Assembly: GCA_014526335.1 (NCBI GenBank)
Contig: JACTAT010000037.1
Span: 1,259,777 to 1,323,776 of the forward strand
Length of the DNA: 64,000 bases
Direction: 5' to 3'
From: Chrysaora quinquecirrha
Lineage: Eukaryota > Cnidaria > Scyphozoa > Semaeostomeae > Pelagiidae
Shown in pieces: positions 33,046 through 42,057 of this stretch; position 1 is the first letter of the stretch, and each line of letters starts with the position of its first letter. Both the position numbers and the translations under genes were made by a program. The notes beneath the pieces are model-generated. The model ran no database searches. It was not told the DNA's origin and worked only from the letters and a program-made list of their open reading frames with translations.

Positions 33046-33344
33046 GAACTTTCTAGAAGAAGGAAAAGTCCCTAAAATGACGTAATAATCCTGCCACCTG
33101 TTTGGCTAGAACTTTCTAGAACTTTTCAAAGACTTTTCGAGAAAGTTGCTAAAATTACACAATAATCCTACAGTCTGATTGGTTAGAACTTTGTAGAAGT
33201 TTCCAGAATGCTCCAGAAGATTCTAGAAACGAGAAATCCTCTTATCTGATTGGTTTATACTCAAAACCGGTTAAACCGGTTTGTTATGGATATCATCGTG
33301 ATGGTGTAATAATTCGAACGCAACATTAAAATCATCTATATAAA
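33046..33344 (+). promoter_or_regulatory. Heat-shock-type promoter: clustered heat-shock elements, CCAAT boxes and TATA box
   Basis: Perfect GAAnnTTCnnGAA triplets occur at 33046-33058 and 33109-33121. A seven-block array lies at 33196-33228 with one imperfect block (CTC for TTC). Inverted CCAAT boxes (ATTGG) sit at about 33038, 33178 and 33248. TATATAAA is at 33337-33344, at the expected distance downstream. This is the layout of animal hsp70 promoters reading rightward. The next ATG (33409) opens only six codons before a stop, so the gene it served is gone or spliced. Confidence 0.7.
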
Positions 33345-33461
33345 TCGAAGCGAAATGAGTTCTGTTAGAGAATAGTCATAGGTTCATCGTCAGATTTGCT
33401 TGGTTCCATGACTATCTTTTCAAAATAATCCATTTTTCCTGTCTTACTGAATTGTTGATCT

Positions 33462-33704
33462 CTATTTATAACCATTTTTAGACTTGTACACCGCTAAAGG
33501 AGCTTCATTAGGGAAAATATTAGTGTGAAATCTCATATCTTCTCCAATCGATTGGTTGAAATCACAAAGTAAGTAGCTGTACATTCTTGCTGTTGCATCA
33601 TTGTAAATGTCAAGGAATGTTTTTAGAGATGAGGGCATCATTTGTCGCTCAAGAAATCTAATTTGACTTCTATCTCGAGGATTCTTGAAAACAACTTGAT
33701 ACAA
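33462..33704 (-). pseudogene. C-terminal fragment of a Polinton-like structural-region gene
   Basis: The 80-codon frame has PRDRSQIRFLERQM and MYSYLLCDFNQS, then MRFHTNIFPNE and a short Lys-rich end. I recognise the pattern as the C-terminus of a protein that recurs with Polinton-like gene clusters in animal genomes; its role is unknown to me. The upstream part is cut by the LINE inserted at about 33705. Confidence 0.45.
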
Positions 33705-35574
33705 ATCAAAATGAAATCAAATCAAATCAAATCCATTTAATTCAACAACAATTGTACATGTAATAGTTTAAAGTATACACTAAACATACAATATAACAAA
33801 AGAAATAGTCAAATATTTAAAATTACAGTAATTGTTGTCAAGGACACTGAGGTAAACCATAAAGGTTTTCGAGCCCAGTGCCCTTTGATTCATGAATAAT
33901 ACAAGAGAAAAGAGAACGTGAAGCACTAATATTTAAACAATTTTTTCAAGTATACTTAATACACGGAAATATGAATTGAATTCTTATTTATATCTTTTGA
34001 ATTGAACAACTTTTTTTTGATAACAAAAATAAAATAAAATAAAAGGGGGGAGGGGAGACGGTGCTTTAATGAGAAAACATTGGTATCAAGTTTAAACAAG
34101 AGTAAGATTTTATTAAGAACGTTGTAGTAAGCATTTAAAAAGATATTTTTTTGAATTGTCTTTTATTTGACATTGAGTGAATTTCGAATGGAATTTCATT
34201 CCATATTTTAATGCCATGGAAAGCAATAAATCTTTTTCGACATTCTGTGGTTATAAGAGGAAAAGAAAATTTATTTTTAGTAGCTTAAATGATACTAAAC
34301 TGTTGTTACTTACTTCATATATAAATTTGGAAGTTTCTAGCTTATGAGTATTTTCAAAGTTTAGAAGACCTAGATCAGAAAATAAAGGCTTCGAATTAGC
34401 TCTATAATCTAAAAAGGTCATAATTCTGACTGCTTTTTTAAGACTTTTGTCTAATTTAGTAGTTGCGCACTTTGAGGCATTACCCCAATTAATTAGGCCG
34501 TAGCTTATGTGCGGAGAGATAAAAGCATGATATAATTGTTTAAGTACATCAGTCTGTACAAAATGTCTCATTTTTGCAAGTATACCAATACCTTTTGAAA
34601 TTTTCATATTGACATATTGTGAGTGTTGTTTCCAGTTTAGTTTGTTATCAATAAGAACACCAAGATATTTAACGCAGTCCTTTTGATTTATGGAAGAGTT
34701 ATTTATTTTGATATCAATGGCACTTTCTGTTTTTATTTTATTTGATATTATAAGAAAATTAGATTTATCGATAGTAAGGGTTAATCTGTTTGCAGACAGC
34801 CATTTTGAGACATTTTTAAGTTCATTATTTACAATAATTTCCAAGTCTTTTGCATTTTTATGAGAAAAAAACATGCTTGTATCATCTGCAAAAAGATGAA
34901 ATTTAAGAATTTTGGAACTTGAAGGCAAATTATACAAAAGAAAGAGAAGCGGACCTAATACACTTCCCTGTGGAACACTGTGAGTAATGTAGCTGGGTTC
35001 TGATAGAATACAAACTTTTTGAGTACGACTTGATAGATATGACTTGAACCATTTTAGGGCAAGGCCTCGTATACCATTGTGGTAGAGCTTTAGCAATCTG
35101 TCAAAAGCTTTAGCAAAATCTAAAAATATGCAGCTAGATATTTCTTTCTTATCTATCGCCATTGTTAATTGATTACAAAGGTCCAAAATTGCCTGCGTAG
35201 TAGATTTATTTTTTGAAACCCAAATTGATGTGTAACAGTACATTATGCTTTTCTAAGAAACTTGTAAGCCTTTTGTGCATAAGTTATTCAAATATTTTAT
35301 TGAATATTGGCAATAATGATATTGGGCGGTAGTTCGAAACATCAAGTCTAGACTTAGCTTTGTGAATTGGTATAACTTTTGCAAATTTAAGCAAATGAGG
35401 GTGTATGCCTGAACTGAAAGATTCGTTAATCAAGTCAGTTAGTATCTCAGTTATAGGATTGAAAATATACTTGATCATTTTTATTGGAATATCATAAGAG
35501 CCTGGTGATTTAGATTCATCCAAACTCATAAGTTCACATTTGACCTCGTCTGAATCCACAGGACTGATCAACAT
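33705..35574 (-). mobile_element. 5'-truncated LINE (CR1/L2/Jockey-like) inserted in the Polinton-like remnant
   Basis: The element reads leftward. Its 5' end is cut at about 35574, inside the reverse transcriptase, and abuts repeat R copy 2. Its 3' end carries a short (ATTTG)n tail at about 33715-33735, the kind of tail used by CR1/L2-type LINEs. About 500 bp of 3' untranslated DNA (33740-34250) precede the tail. Confidence 0.75.
34251..35574 (-). pseudogene. LINE reverse transcriptase, one stop and one frameshift
   Basis: The first frame (35574-35284) has SDEVKCELMSLDESKSPG and VIPIHKAKSRLDVSNYRPIS, the start of the reverse transcriptase. A stop and a frameshift at 35240-35284 separate it from a 330-codon frame (35243-34251). 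That frame holds IFLDFAKAFD (block A), SVPQGSVLGPLLFLLY (block B) and FADDTSMF with the catalytic FADD, followed by the thumb region (KYLGVLIDNKLNW). It ends with a LINE-type C-terminal region (HAFISPHISYGLINWG). The enzyme copies its own RNA at the target site. Apart from the truncation this is the freshest LINE in the window. Confidence 0.85.
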
Positions 35575-36345
35575 TAAGACGCATTTTAAGTTGAGGATCA
35601 GATTTAAATTTATTTTTAAATTTAAGTTGAAGTTAAGTTAAAATTCAAGATTGAGATTCATTTAAAGTTTAAGACTAAGAAAAGGCTAACATCAAGATTG
35701 AGATTAAGATTATGATTAACTATACGTTAGTTAAGTTCAAGACTAGGATAAACATTAGCATTAAGTTTTAAATTTCAGTCTAACACATAGACCAAAACTA
35801 AGAATAAGATTGACATTAAGAGTAAGTAAGATTAGGATTAACATTAAGATTAACATTCAGAGCAAGTATAGCAAATTAAAGGCTTACACGTTTTTTTTTA
35901 TAAGAAACTGGTTTATAAGAAACCTAGAACTAGACACCCCAAAAGTTAAGAAACTTTTAGAACTAGGAGGAAGGAGTTAAGAAACTTGAGAAATTTTTGT
36001 GCCAGTTTTTCAACATACTGATTTCACATTTGTGGACGTAGTAATCAATTCTCAAGCACTTCCGGCTAATTCTTTGTAATACAATAATATTAATAATTTG
36101 CTTGCTATATTCACGTCTTTTTATCGATTTACTGCAATTTATTTCCATTTAATTAAGAAACTGGTAAGAAACTTTTAGAACTAAAATTGGGCCAAAAATT
36201 AAGAAACTTTTAGAACTAGGCCCTGAGCTAGGTTTCTTATAAAAAAAAAAACGTGTCATCCCCTCACCCAAGAGTCCTTGGGAGGAGGAAGGCCTTGAAA
36301 GCGGAGGTCCTTGCGAGGCGGTGGTCTTACTCGGGCAAGGGCTAG
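35571..36345. repeat. ~400-bp repeat R, copy 2, split by a small TA element
   Basis: Positions 35571-35886 match 25607-25920 and 36256-36345 match 25921-26008. The insertion between them (35887-36255) is absent from copy 1, which therefore serves as the empty site. Confidence 0.85.
35887..36255. mobile_element. Small TA-inserting element, AAGAAAC type, complete, with empty site
   Basis: TA at 35885-35886 precedes CACGTTTTTTTTTATAAGAAAC. The right end is GTTTCTTATAAAAAAAAAAA then CGTG. The right-hand TA has become TC. The interior repeats TTAAGAAACTT and TTAGAACTAGG. Comparison with repeat R copy 1 shows that the target was a single TA. Confidence 0.9.
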
Positions 36346-36386
36346 TAGATGAAATATTTAAATAGTTTGGTTATGAGCTGAAAAAC

Positions 36387-37013
36387 ATGTTATCAGTATC
36401 ATTGATTGATGGAAAGATACAGTTTGAAATGAAGGATGATTTGAAATCATTGGGATATTCAACATATCAAGGAAAGCGACTGAAATTTACCAGTACACTT
36501 GTCATGAAATTTTCAAGACCTTTGGCTCATTTCCTCGGCTTGGAAGATCAAATGAATCACACTTTACCAAATGGTTCAACATTAACAGACTTCTGACAGC
36601 ATACAACCTCACCAGGCTATGTATCTGATTGTATATAAGAAGAAGGCAGATGGAGATCCGTTAACCGGAGGAAAGATCAAATGTTTGAGTAGAATAAAGG
36701 ATGGTGTTCATTTAAATGAAAATACATCTATAAATATAGAATGTGACCTATTAGAAAGTAACTATCTTAGTGGTATTGAGAAAGACGAGTTTTGAGAAAA
36801 CTAACATTTTATGATACAGATCTTGATACATATGTTAGACATTATGCTTCAAAGAATATAATTTTCACACCACTGGAGAGGTTGCAGTTTCAACAAATTT
36901 CAATAAGATTGGTAGATGATGATGGGAATGATATAAAATTAACATCTCTCTATTCCGCAAAGCAATATATTGGAGAAACATCACTAACAGTTAGAATTAG
37001 ACCGGTAATATGA
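36387..37013 (+). pseudogene. Broken Polinton-like structural-region gene
   Basis: Three consecutive plus-strand frames (36387-36596, 36619-36795, 36792-37013) carry parts of one protein in different frames. The first has FSRPLAHFLGLEDQ, a segment also represented in the intact neighbour at 37366-38082 (ALGKDLCKLFGF). The last has ISIRLVDDDGNDI and a beta-rich C-terminus. I infer a relative of the neighbour, perhaps a virion surface or minor capsid protein. The frame changes make it non-functional. Confidence 0.5.
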
Positions 37014-37084
37014 ATGTAACTTTCAATAATACACATATAAATTGTGTTAATCCACTTCCAGTGGATACGAGTTGAAAATGTAGC

Positions 37085-37285
37085 ATGATTGCTTGTATGC
37101 TATATCGAAAAGAAAAAGATGAGAATGAAAAAGTGTTTGCTGTTTGTTGTGATTTCATTATAAGTAAGGATGCTGTTCTTCTATTGGGTCTAGTTATTGA
37201 CGATTCGAAATCGATTCATAGATCAACTATAAATCCTGCATCGTATAGAGTAACAAGATCTGATATAAAATCATTTGATATCTAA
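37085..37285 (+). CDS. Small ORF in the Polinton-like cluster, unrecognised
   Basis: 66 codons from ATG, protein-like (KVFAVCCDFIISKDAVLLLG), with a stop just upstream of the ATG. It lies between the two related structural-region genes in the same direction. No family is known to me, and it may be a fragment. Confidence 0.4.
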   Translation: MIACMLYRKEKDENEKVFAVCCDFIISKDAVLLLGLVIDDSKSIHRSTINPASYRVTRSDIKSFDI

Positions 37286-37365
37286 ATCACCAACTGGGAA
37301 ACGTTGGAAGATATATCAGATATATTTGAAGACAATTGTCAGATTGATCTGTTTTTTCAGCAAAG

Positions 37366-38082
37366 ATGATTAATGACTTTTATCTTACATGTACCAACGA
37401 TTCGGATTCGGCAATAAAACTTAAAGAACAATTACATTTACATGGAAAATGGGAGGTGGCATTAGTGGAAATGGTCTACGAACTGAGCGATAGATTTGTA
37501 TTTAATCCCGCAGAATTCAAATATGGGAAATATGAACCCTGGCGAATGATGGGATTTTTCCAAATTGGTACCAACAAGATTGGTTTTGAAGATTTGAATG
37601 TGAGATTGGTAATATCTGATGAATATACAAAGAAATGGAATCAGGCAGCTGAGTATTATGTATGTCTTAGTCACCTTATTGGTGAAATCTCAGAGGGAGA
37701 TACCGTTCACAAATTAAGAATAAGAGAAATTGTTTCAATTATGAATGAAGACATTCGTGCGCAAGAAGGAAGAGTAAAAGAATATGTAAAAGAATTAGGT
37801 TTGCCTTACGAAGGTCTGCCACAGTTTTCAATTGTAGATTCAAAAATCAAGATAACCTTTCCAAAGTACGTTAAAAGAGTTGCATTGGGGAAAGATTTGT
37901 GTAAATTGTTTGGTTTCGTTGAAGCTAAAGAAGAATATAATAAAAACATGAATAATGTCTATTACAGAGATGTGAGATGGACACCATGTCCATTTACTGG
38001 AACTTATCTAGACAGGTCATTAACAGATTATGTATTCAACGCAATTGAAAGAACGACTGATGTGGTGAACGACTATTTGTAA
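37366..38082 (+). CDS. Polinton-like structural-region protein, intact 238-codon ORF
   Basis: It starts MINDFYLTCTNDSD and continues LHLHGKWEVALVEMVYEL. This N-terminus (short beta strand, then GxWEVALxE) recurs in animal genes associated with Polinton/Maverick and adintovirus-like elements. The centre is charged, and the C-terminal third has ITFPKYVKRVALGKDLCKLF and a beta-rich end. It is the only full-length ORF left in this remnant and has no intron. A virion surface or minor capsid role is inference from context. Upstream at 36387-37013 lies a broken relative. Confidence 0.6.
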   Translation: MINDFYLTCTNDSDSAIKLKEQLHLHGKWEVALVEMVYELSDRFVFNPAEFKYGKYEPWRMMGFFQIGTNKIGFEDLNVRLVISDEYTKKWNQAAEYYVCLSHLIGEISEGDTVHKLRIREIVSIMNEDIRAQEGRVKEYVKELGLPYEGLPQFSIVDSKIKITFPKYVKRVALGKDLCKLFGFVEAKEEYNKNMNNVYYRDVRWTPCPFTGTYLDRSLTDYVFNAIERTTDVVNDYL

Positions 38083-38188
38083 TTATTGTGGCCGAGAATG
38101 GGATGGAATGACTCAGTGCGATTGTTTTAGAAATGCAGAGACAGAAGATTCAGACATCAAGATGAGCGAAGATAATGTAACAGTATAA
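38075..38188 (+). CDS. Tiny Cys-rich ORF overlapping the preceding gene end
   Basis: A frame without its own ATG reads CNYCGREWDG then CDCFRN and ends at TAA (38186-38188). The CxxC and CxC pairs suggest a zinc knuckle. It may be the remnant of a small zinc-binding protein of the element, or chance. Confidence 0.25.
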   Translation: MCNYCGREWDGMTQCDCFRNAETEDSDIKMSEDNVTV

Positions 38189-38354
38189 CTTTAATAGTAT
38201 TGTTGGTGTTTGGAATTAAACTGTGCAATATTTAATATTAAGAAAATGTTATTGTTGATAATAAATGAATTGTCAGTTTGCTAATATATTGTTCCTTACC
38301 ATCTGTCTGAACCTCTGTTATCATATAACGCCTGTGTGCTCAGATGTCTCTGCT

Positions 38355-38760
38355 TTCCCGGGTCTCTTGAAAACGAGGTTGGAGAAACCATTGCGCTAGA
38401 ACAATATAACCGTCACACTATAGCGCGAGCTGATGACGTCAGTGGAGTATGGCCACTAAAACGAGGTTTGAGAAATCATTGCGCTAGATTAAACCGTCAG
38501 CGCGACCTGATGACGTCACTGGAGTCAGAGGATCCTTGAGGTTAGAGAAACCATCGTGCTAGATTAAACTGTCACACTATAGCACGACCTGATGACGTCA
38601 CTGGAGTCGGGGGACTCTTGAAAACAAGGTTGGAGGAGCTGATGACGTCCCTGATGGCGTCACTGACGACGTGGTATGAGAAATCAACATACTAGATTCA
38701 TAAAAACTGTCGCACTACAGCGCGACCTGATGTGATGACGTCATTGATAGTAGGAGCCGC
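38355..38760. repeat. Right flank of the Polinton-like remnant: 4-5 tandem ~80-100-bp units with CRE sites
   Basis: Each unit has GAGAAACC or GAGAAATC, a GCTAGA, CACTATAGCGCGA and GATGACGTCA. Full or near-full TGACGTCA (CRE/ATF) sites lie near 38433, 38512, 38593 and 38737, with decayed ones near 38643-38665. The first unit matches the left flank in reverse complement. Confidence 0.7.
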
Positions 38761-39480
38761 ATGATAGTATGGCCACCGTTTTGCAATGTACTCTTGATTT
38801 GATGCAATATGCAGGTATGCCTGATAGTTTACCTTGTGAATAGATTTGGGTATCATCTGCATAACTGTGTATGGAGGTTGCAAATGGGGAAAGCTGCAAA
38901 ACATGTTTGACAACGGTTGGCATATCATTTGAGTATAGGATGAACAAAACTGGCCGAAAGGCAGATACTTGGGTAACCCCTAGCTCAATGTTTGCTTCGT
39001 CTGAGACTACTGTGTCAATCTTAACATGCTGTTTTCTCCTGTTGAACCAGAATATGGTGTGAAGGTCGAAACCATACTTAACTAGTTTTGATAACAAAAT
39101 TCCATACTCTAAAGTGTCAGAAACTTTACTTAGATCCATCAGGATAAGAGCAGTTACTAGCCCTTTATCCATATTCTCCAAGAGATCATCAGTTATTTTT
39201 TAAAAGGGCTTTTTGGGAAGAGTGATATTTCCTGAACCCTGAAAAATATTTCTGGAGTATTTCATATCCCTCAACATACAGTAATAGTTGCTTGCATATT
39301 ACATTTTCAAGGACTTTTCATAGCAAAGGCAATTGGTCTGTAATTTTGTATGTCATCGTTCAAGTAACTTTTATGGATAAGACTGCCCATTGCAATTTTC
39401 CATGTATCGGGGACACATGCAGAAATCATTGACTGAAATGTCCTGTTGTGATATGTAGATTGTATCATCAATGACGACAC
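38741..39480 (-). pseudogene. LINE reverse transcriptase remnant
   Basis: From 39480 downward come VPDTWKIAMGSLIHK and NYRPIAFAM, then a 146-codon frame (39181-38741) with LILMDLSKVSDTLEYG, VLFILYSNDMP and SYADDTQIY (catalytic YADD). Frame changes separate the parts. It abuts the CRE-rich flank. Confidence 0.75.
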
Positions 39481-39766
39481 AATCTATGAGGAGTTCAACC
39501 ATGCCCCATAGAGTCATTGATCAAGACATGACAAAAGCCTCAGACCTTTGATTTTCATGGCCTGATCTATGAGATCATTCACCATAAGACAATGCTAACG
39601 TGATTGGCAGTTTCTCCATTGACTCATAGATTATACTGTCAAATCAACTGTCACCAAACATTTTTATTGACAACTTAACACTTTCAAATCCCAGAATGAA
39701 AATGGAGACATGACACTTGATAAAAATAGCATCATGGGACAGTATTGAAAAGCACAAAACAGAAGG

Positions 39767-40024
39767 GTGGCCATTGACCTGTTTAACTCATTGAATACTT
39801 ATCTACGGGAAGACCTAAATGGTCACTTCAAAAGATGTCAGCATGCAATAAACACAAGAGGCAATGACTCTTGTGTTGTTTTACAAAAAAAGCGCATTGA
39901 AACTGGAAAAAAGTCGTTTGCCTACCAGGGAGCCTGCATTTTAAACCAACTCGAAAAAACAACCTGTGATGAAATATCCATCTTGCTATTCAAAAAGAAG
40001 CTAAGACTATCGATGTCTTTGTAG
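39767..40024 (+). pseudogene. LINE reverse transcriptase C-terminal fragment
   Basis: The 85-codon frame has AINTRGNDSCVVLQKKRIET and KKSFAYQGACILNQL, the typical end region of LINE reverse transcriptases. It lies opposite in strand to the LINE remnant just left of it, so it is a separate insertion. Confidence 0.65.
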
Positions 40025-40029
40025 ATGTC

Positions 40030-40735
40030 CAAGAAAAACGTTTTGACTCTTATTGTACATTAAATCTTATCATTTTATTCTACTTTTTACCTTAATTTTA
40101 ACTTCAACCATTGTCAATAGGTAGGATTACAGGTCCTTGAATGATAACAGATAGTTTTAGGTCTGAACAAGTCAACCTGTCAAATATAAATATTAGTTAT
40201 TATTACAATATCGTTCGATAACGAACGAAAGCTATTTTGCAAGATAAGGGACAATGTATGTATTATATACTCATTTAACTTGTTGAACAGCAAAGAAGAC
40301 TTATTTTGATCCAATTTTAATTTATTCATTTAGCAAATTATGTTCAACTAATGAAAGGGCAGTTGCAATAAGAGCGGGGGGGGGAGGGGCTGGAAAATTT
40401 TTCAAAAATTAACAGGGGGTGCTTATTCAGTACTTTAGAGTAACTTCTGTCGAGTCTAGTAAGTTGTTTAGTTAATTGTGCTATATAACTGAAGTTGTTT
40501 CTTGAGTGAGCATCTTCACTCCCCACATTTATGCTACTGCTTTTAATTTTTTACATTGGCACAAGTTAATGAAGTACAGTGCAAGTTCCTTTGAAACACT
40601 TTGTACCACTCATCTGGTTACATTCTTCCGTTTCTGCTACTTCCTTGGTAGCTATTGAAAGTAGCATATTCTCAGCTTACCTCTGGTATTTCTTCATTGC
40701 TCACAGGTCCTTTTCCCTCCAGAAGTCCTTGTATC
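40030..40735. other. Intergenic, no gene recognised
   Basis: Includes the palindrome CGTTCGATAACGAACG at about 40213 and a G-rich run at 40375-40388. There is no gene. Confidence 0.4.
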
Positions 40736-41209
40736 CACAGTTGATTTGGAGATTTGTGCTGCTAAAGCTGCTCAGGCTTAACAAGATTTTCAAGAAACTG
40801 AGAAGGATGCGTCACTTCATGCTGCACAACAAAAAAGAATTCTGCAATATGGTGACACAGAAGACCCAACTGCGAACGATATTCTTGCACCTGTCAATTC
40901 AAAAGTCTTGAACAGGAAATGGTTACGTTTATTTCAAAAGGAGAAGAAGCCTGGAACTGTAAAAGGGTATTTACATACCCTTCTGCATTGTTGTGACTTT
41001 GCTGCTGAAAACCAAGCTATGTTTCACACGAGCTAGTTGAAAAAGTGAGATCAAACGTCAGCTACTGGTTAAAAGCAATTCCGAAAGATGTGGCAAAAAG
41101 GAAATGGTTAAAGAAAGAGGAAGACCTTAAGAGACTGGCTACAACGGATGATTATCGCAAATTTGACAAATCTGTGCCATTTCAAAAGGGTCTTGTAGAA
41201 CCTCTACTA
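40720..41209 (+). pseudogene. Tyrosine-recombinase-like gene, N-terminal (core-binding) half
   Basis: The plus strand reads DLEICAAKAAQA, a stop, then KDASLHAAQQKRILQYGDTE, VLNRKWLRLFQKEKKPGTVK and GYLHTLLHCC. After one frameshift it goes on to SHELVEKVRSNVSYWLKAI and KFDKSVPFQKGLVEPLL. The helical pattern with KPGTVKxYL resembles the core-binding domain ahead of a tyrosine-recombinase-like catalytic domain in a repeated animal family. It ends at a strong donor (CTAAA then GTGAGT). The matching catalytic half may be at 60.86-61.24 kb. Confidence 0.5.
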
Positions 41210-41329
41210 AAGTGAGTGTGATTGGCTAAGGCCAAGATTTCTCATTTGCATAACAATGGAGCGATTTGCCACGCCTCCATCACAACACAAGGGGGTTCTT
41301 GGGCTTGGTTGTGCCCCTCTCCCCCATTG

Positions 41330-41465
41330 GATAGTGTATATAATATATATGGAAGTGTATATAGTGTATATATTAAATATATTATATAGTGTATATATTA
41401 TATAGTGTATATATATATATATTATATAGTGTATATATTGTATAGTGTATATATTGTATAGTAGC
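41330..41465. repeat. TATATAGTG microsatellite
   Basis: Interrupted runs of TATATAGTGTATATAT. Confidence 0.9.
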
Positions 41466-42057
41466 TCAATGAGATAACCCACAGTAATAGTATAATAATC
41501 AAGCAACAATTGCGACTGCGACTTACTACTGTCTCCATAAATGATGTTGTTGTTGTTCGAATTTTGAGAAGTGCAGCCCCAGATCTCTTTGCGCTGCCAA
41601 TCCACGCACAGCCACAGCAGGAAGACTCAACTCAAGCACAAGCACGAGTTCCACTCCATCTTAACCGCACGCAAGTCAAGTTTCAATTTTTACATGGTTG
41701 CTGTTTGGAGAGTCCTGATGAAAGCAGATGCTTTCGCAATGTCCGAAAAATGCACCCTATACGAAGAGAAGCTGAAGGTATGTAAAGCCTAGATACTTAG
41801 TTTTTTCTCTCTTTACCAAACTTAGGCTCAGGGCCTCAGTTCAAGTTTCCATCCACAGAGGATATACACAGATGAAACAAGACCAACATTGAATGCGTAC
41901 CTAATATAATAATGTCTTATTTCCAAAAAAATTCATCTACACCATATATAAGCACAAGTACTTATGCCTTAACTCAAATACCTAAACTATATATATGTTT
42001 ACGTATGCCCTGCAAGTATACCTATTTATACTCTGTTGTGTCTTTAGTTGGTGAATT
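41466..42057. other. Intergenic, no gene recognised
   Basis: Overlapping plus-strand frames (73 and 91 codons, 41510-41792) have no recognisable motif. Confidence 0.35.

Larger units (their letters stand above)
32915..38760. mobile_element. Polinton-like element remnant with inverted flanks
   Basis: The left flank (about 32925-33012) is the reverse complement of the first unit of the right flank (about 38355-38440): both carry CTTTCCCGGGNCTCTTGAAAACG, GAGAAACC and GCGCTAG. Between them are an ORF remnant on the minus strand (33462-33704) and several on the plus strand (36387-38188), a divergent plan, plus later insertions (LINE 33705-35574, repeat R copy 2, a small TA element). The ORFs resemble structural-region genes of Polinton/Maverick and related virus-like elements. 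No polymerase, integrase or packaging ATPase gene was found, so most of the element is lost. Confidence 0.55.

Noticed and set aside
33409..33430. Start codon directly downstream of the heat-shock-type promoter as a gene start
   Set aside because: The frame stops after six codons and no splice donor is evident, so no coding gene can be supported.
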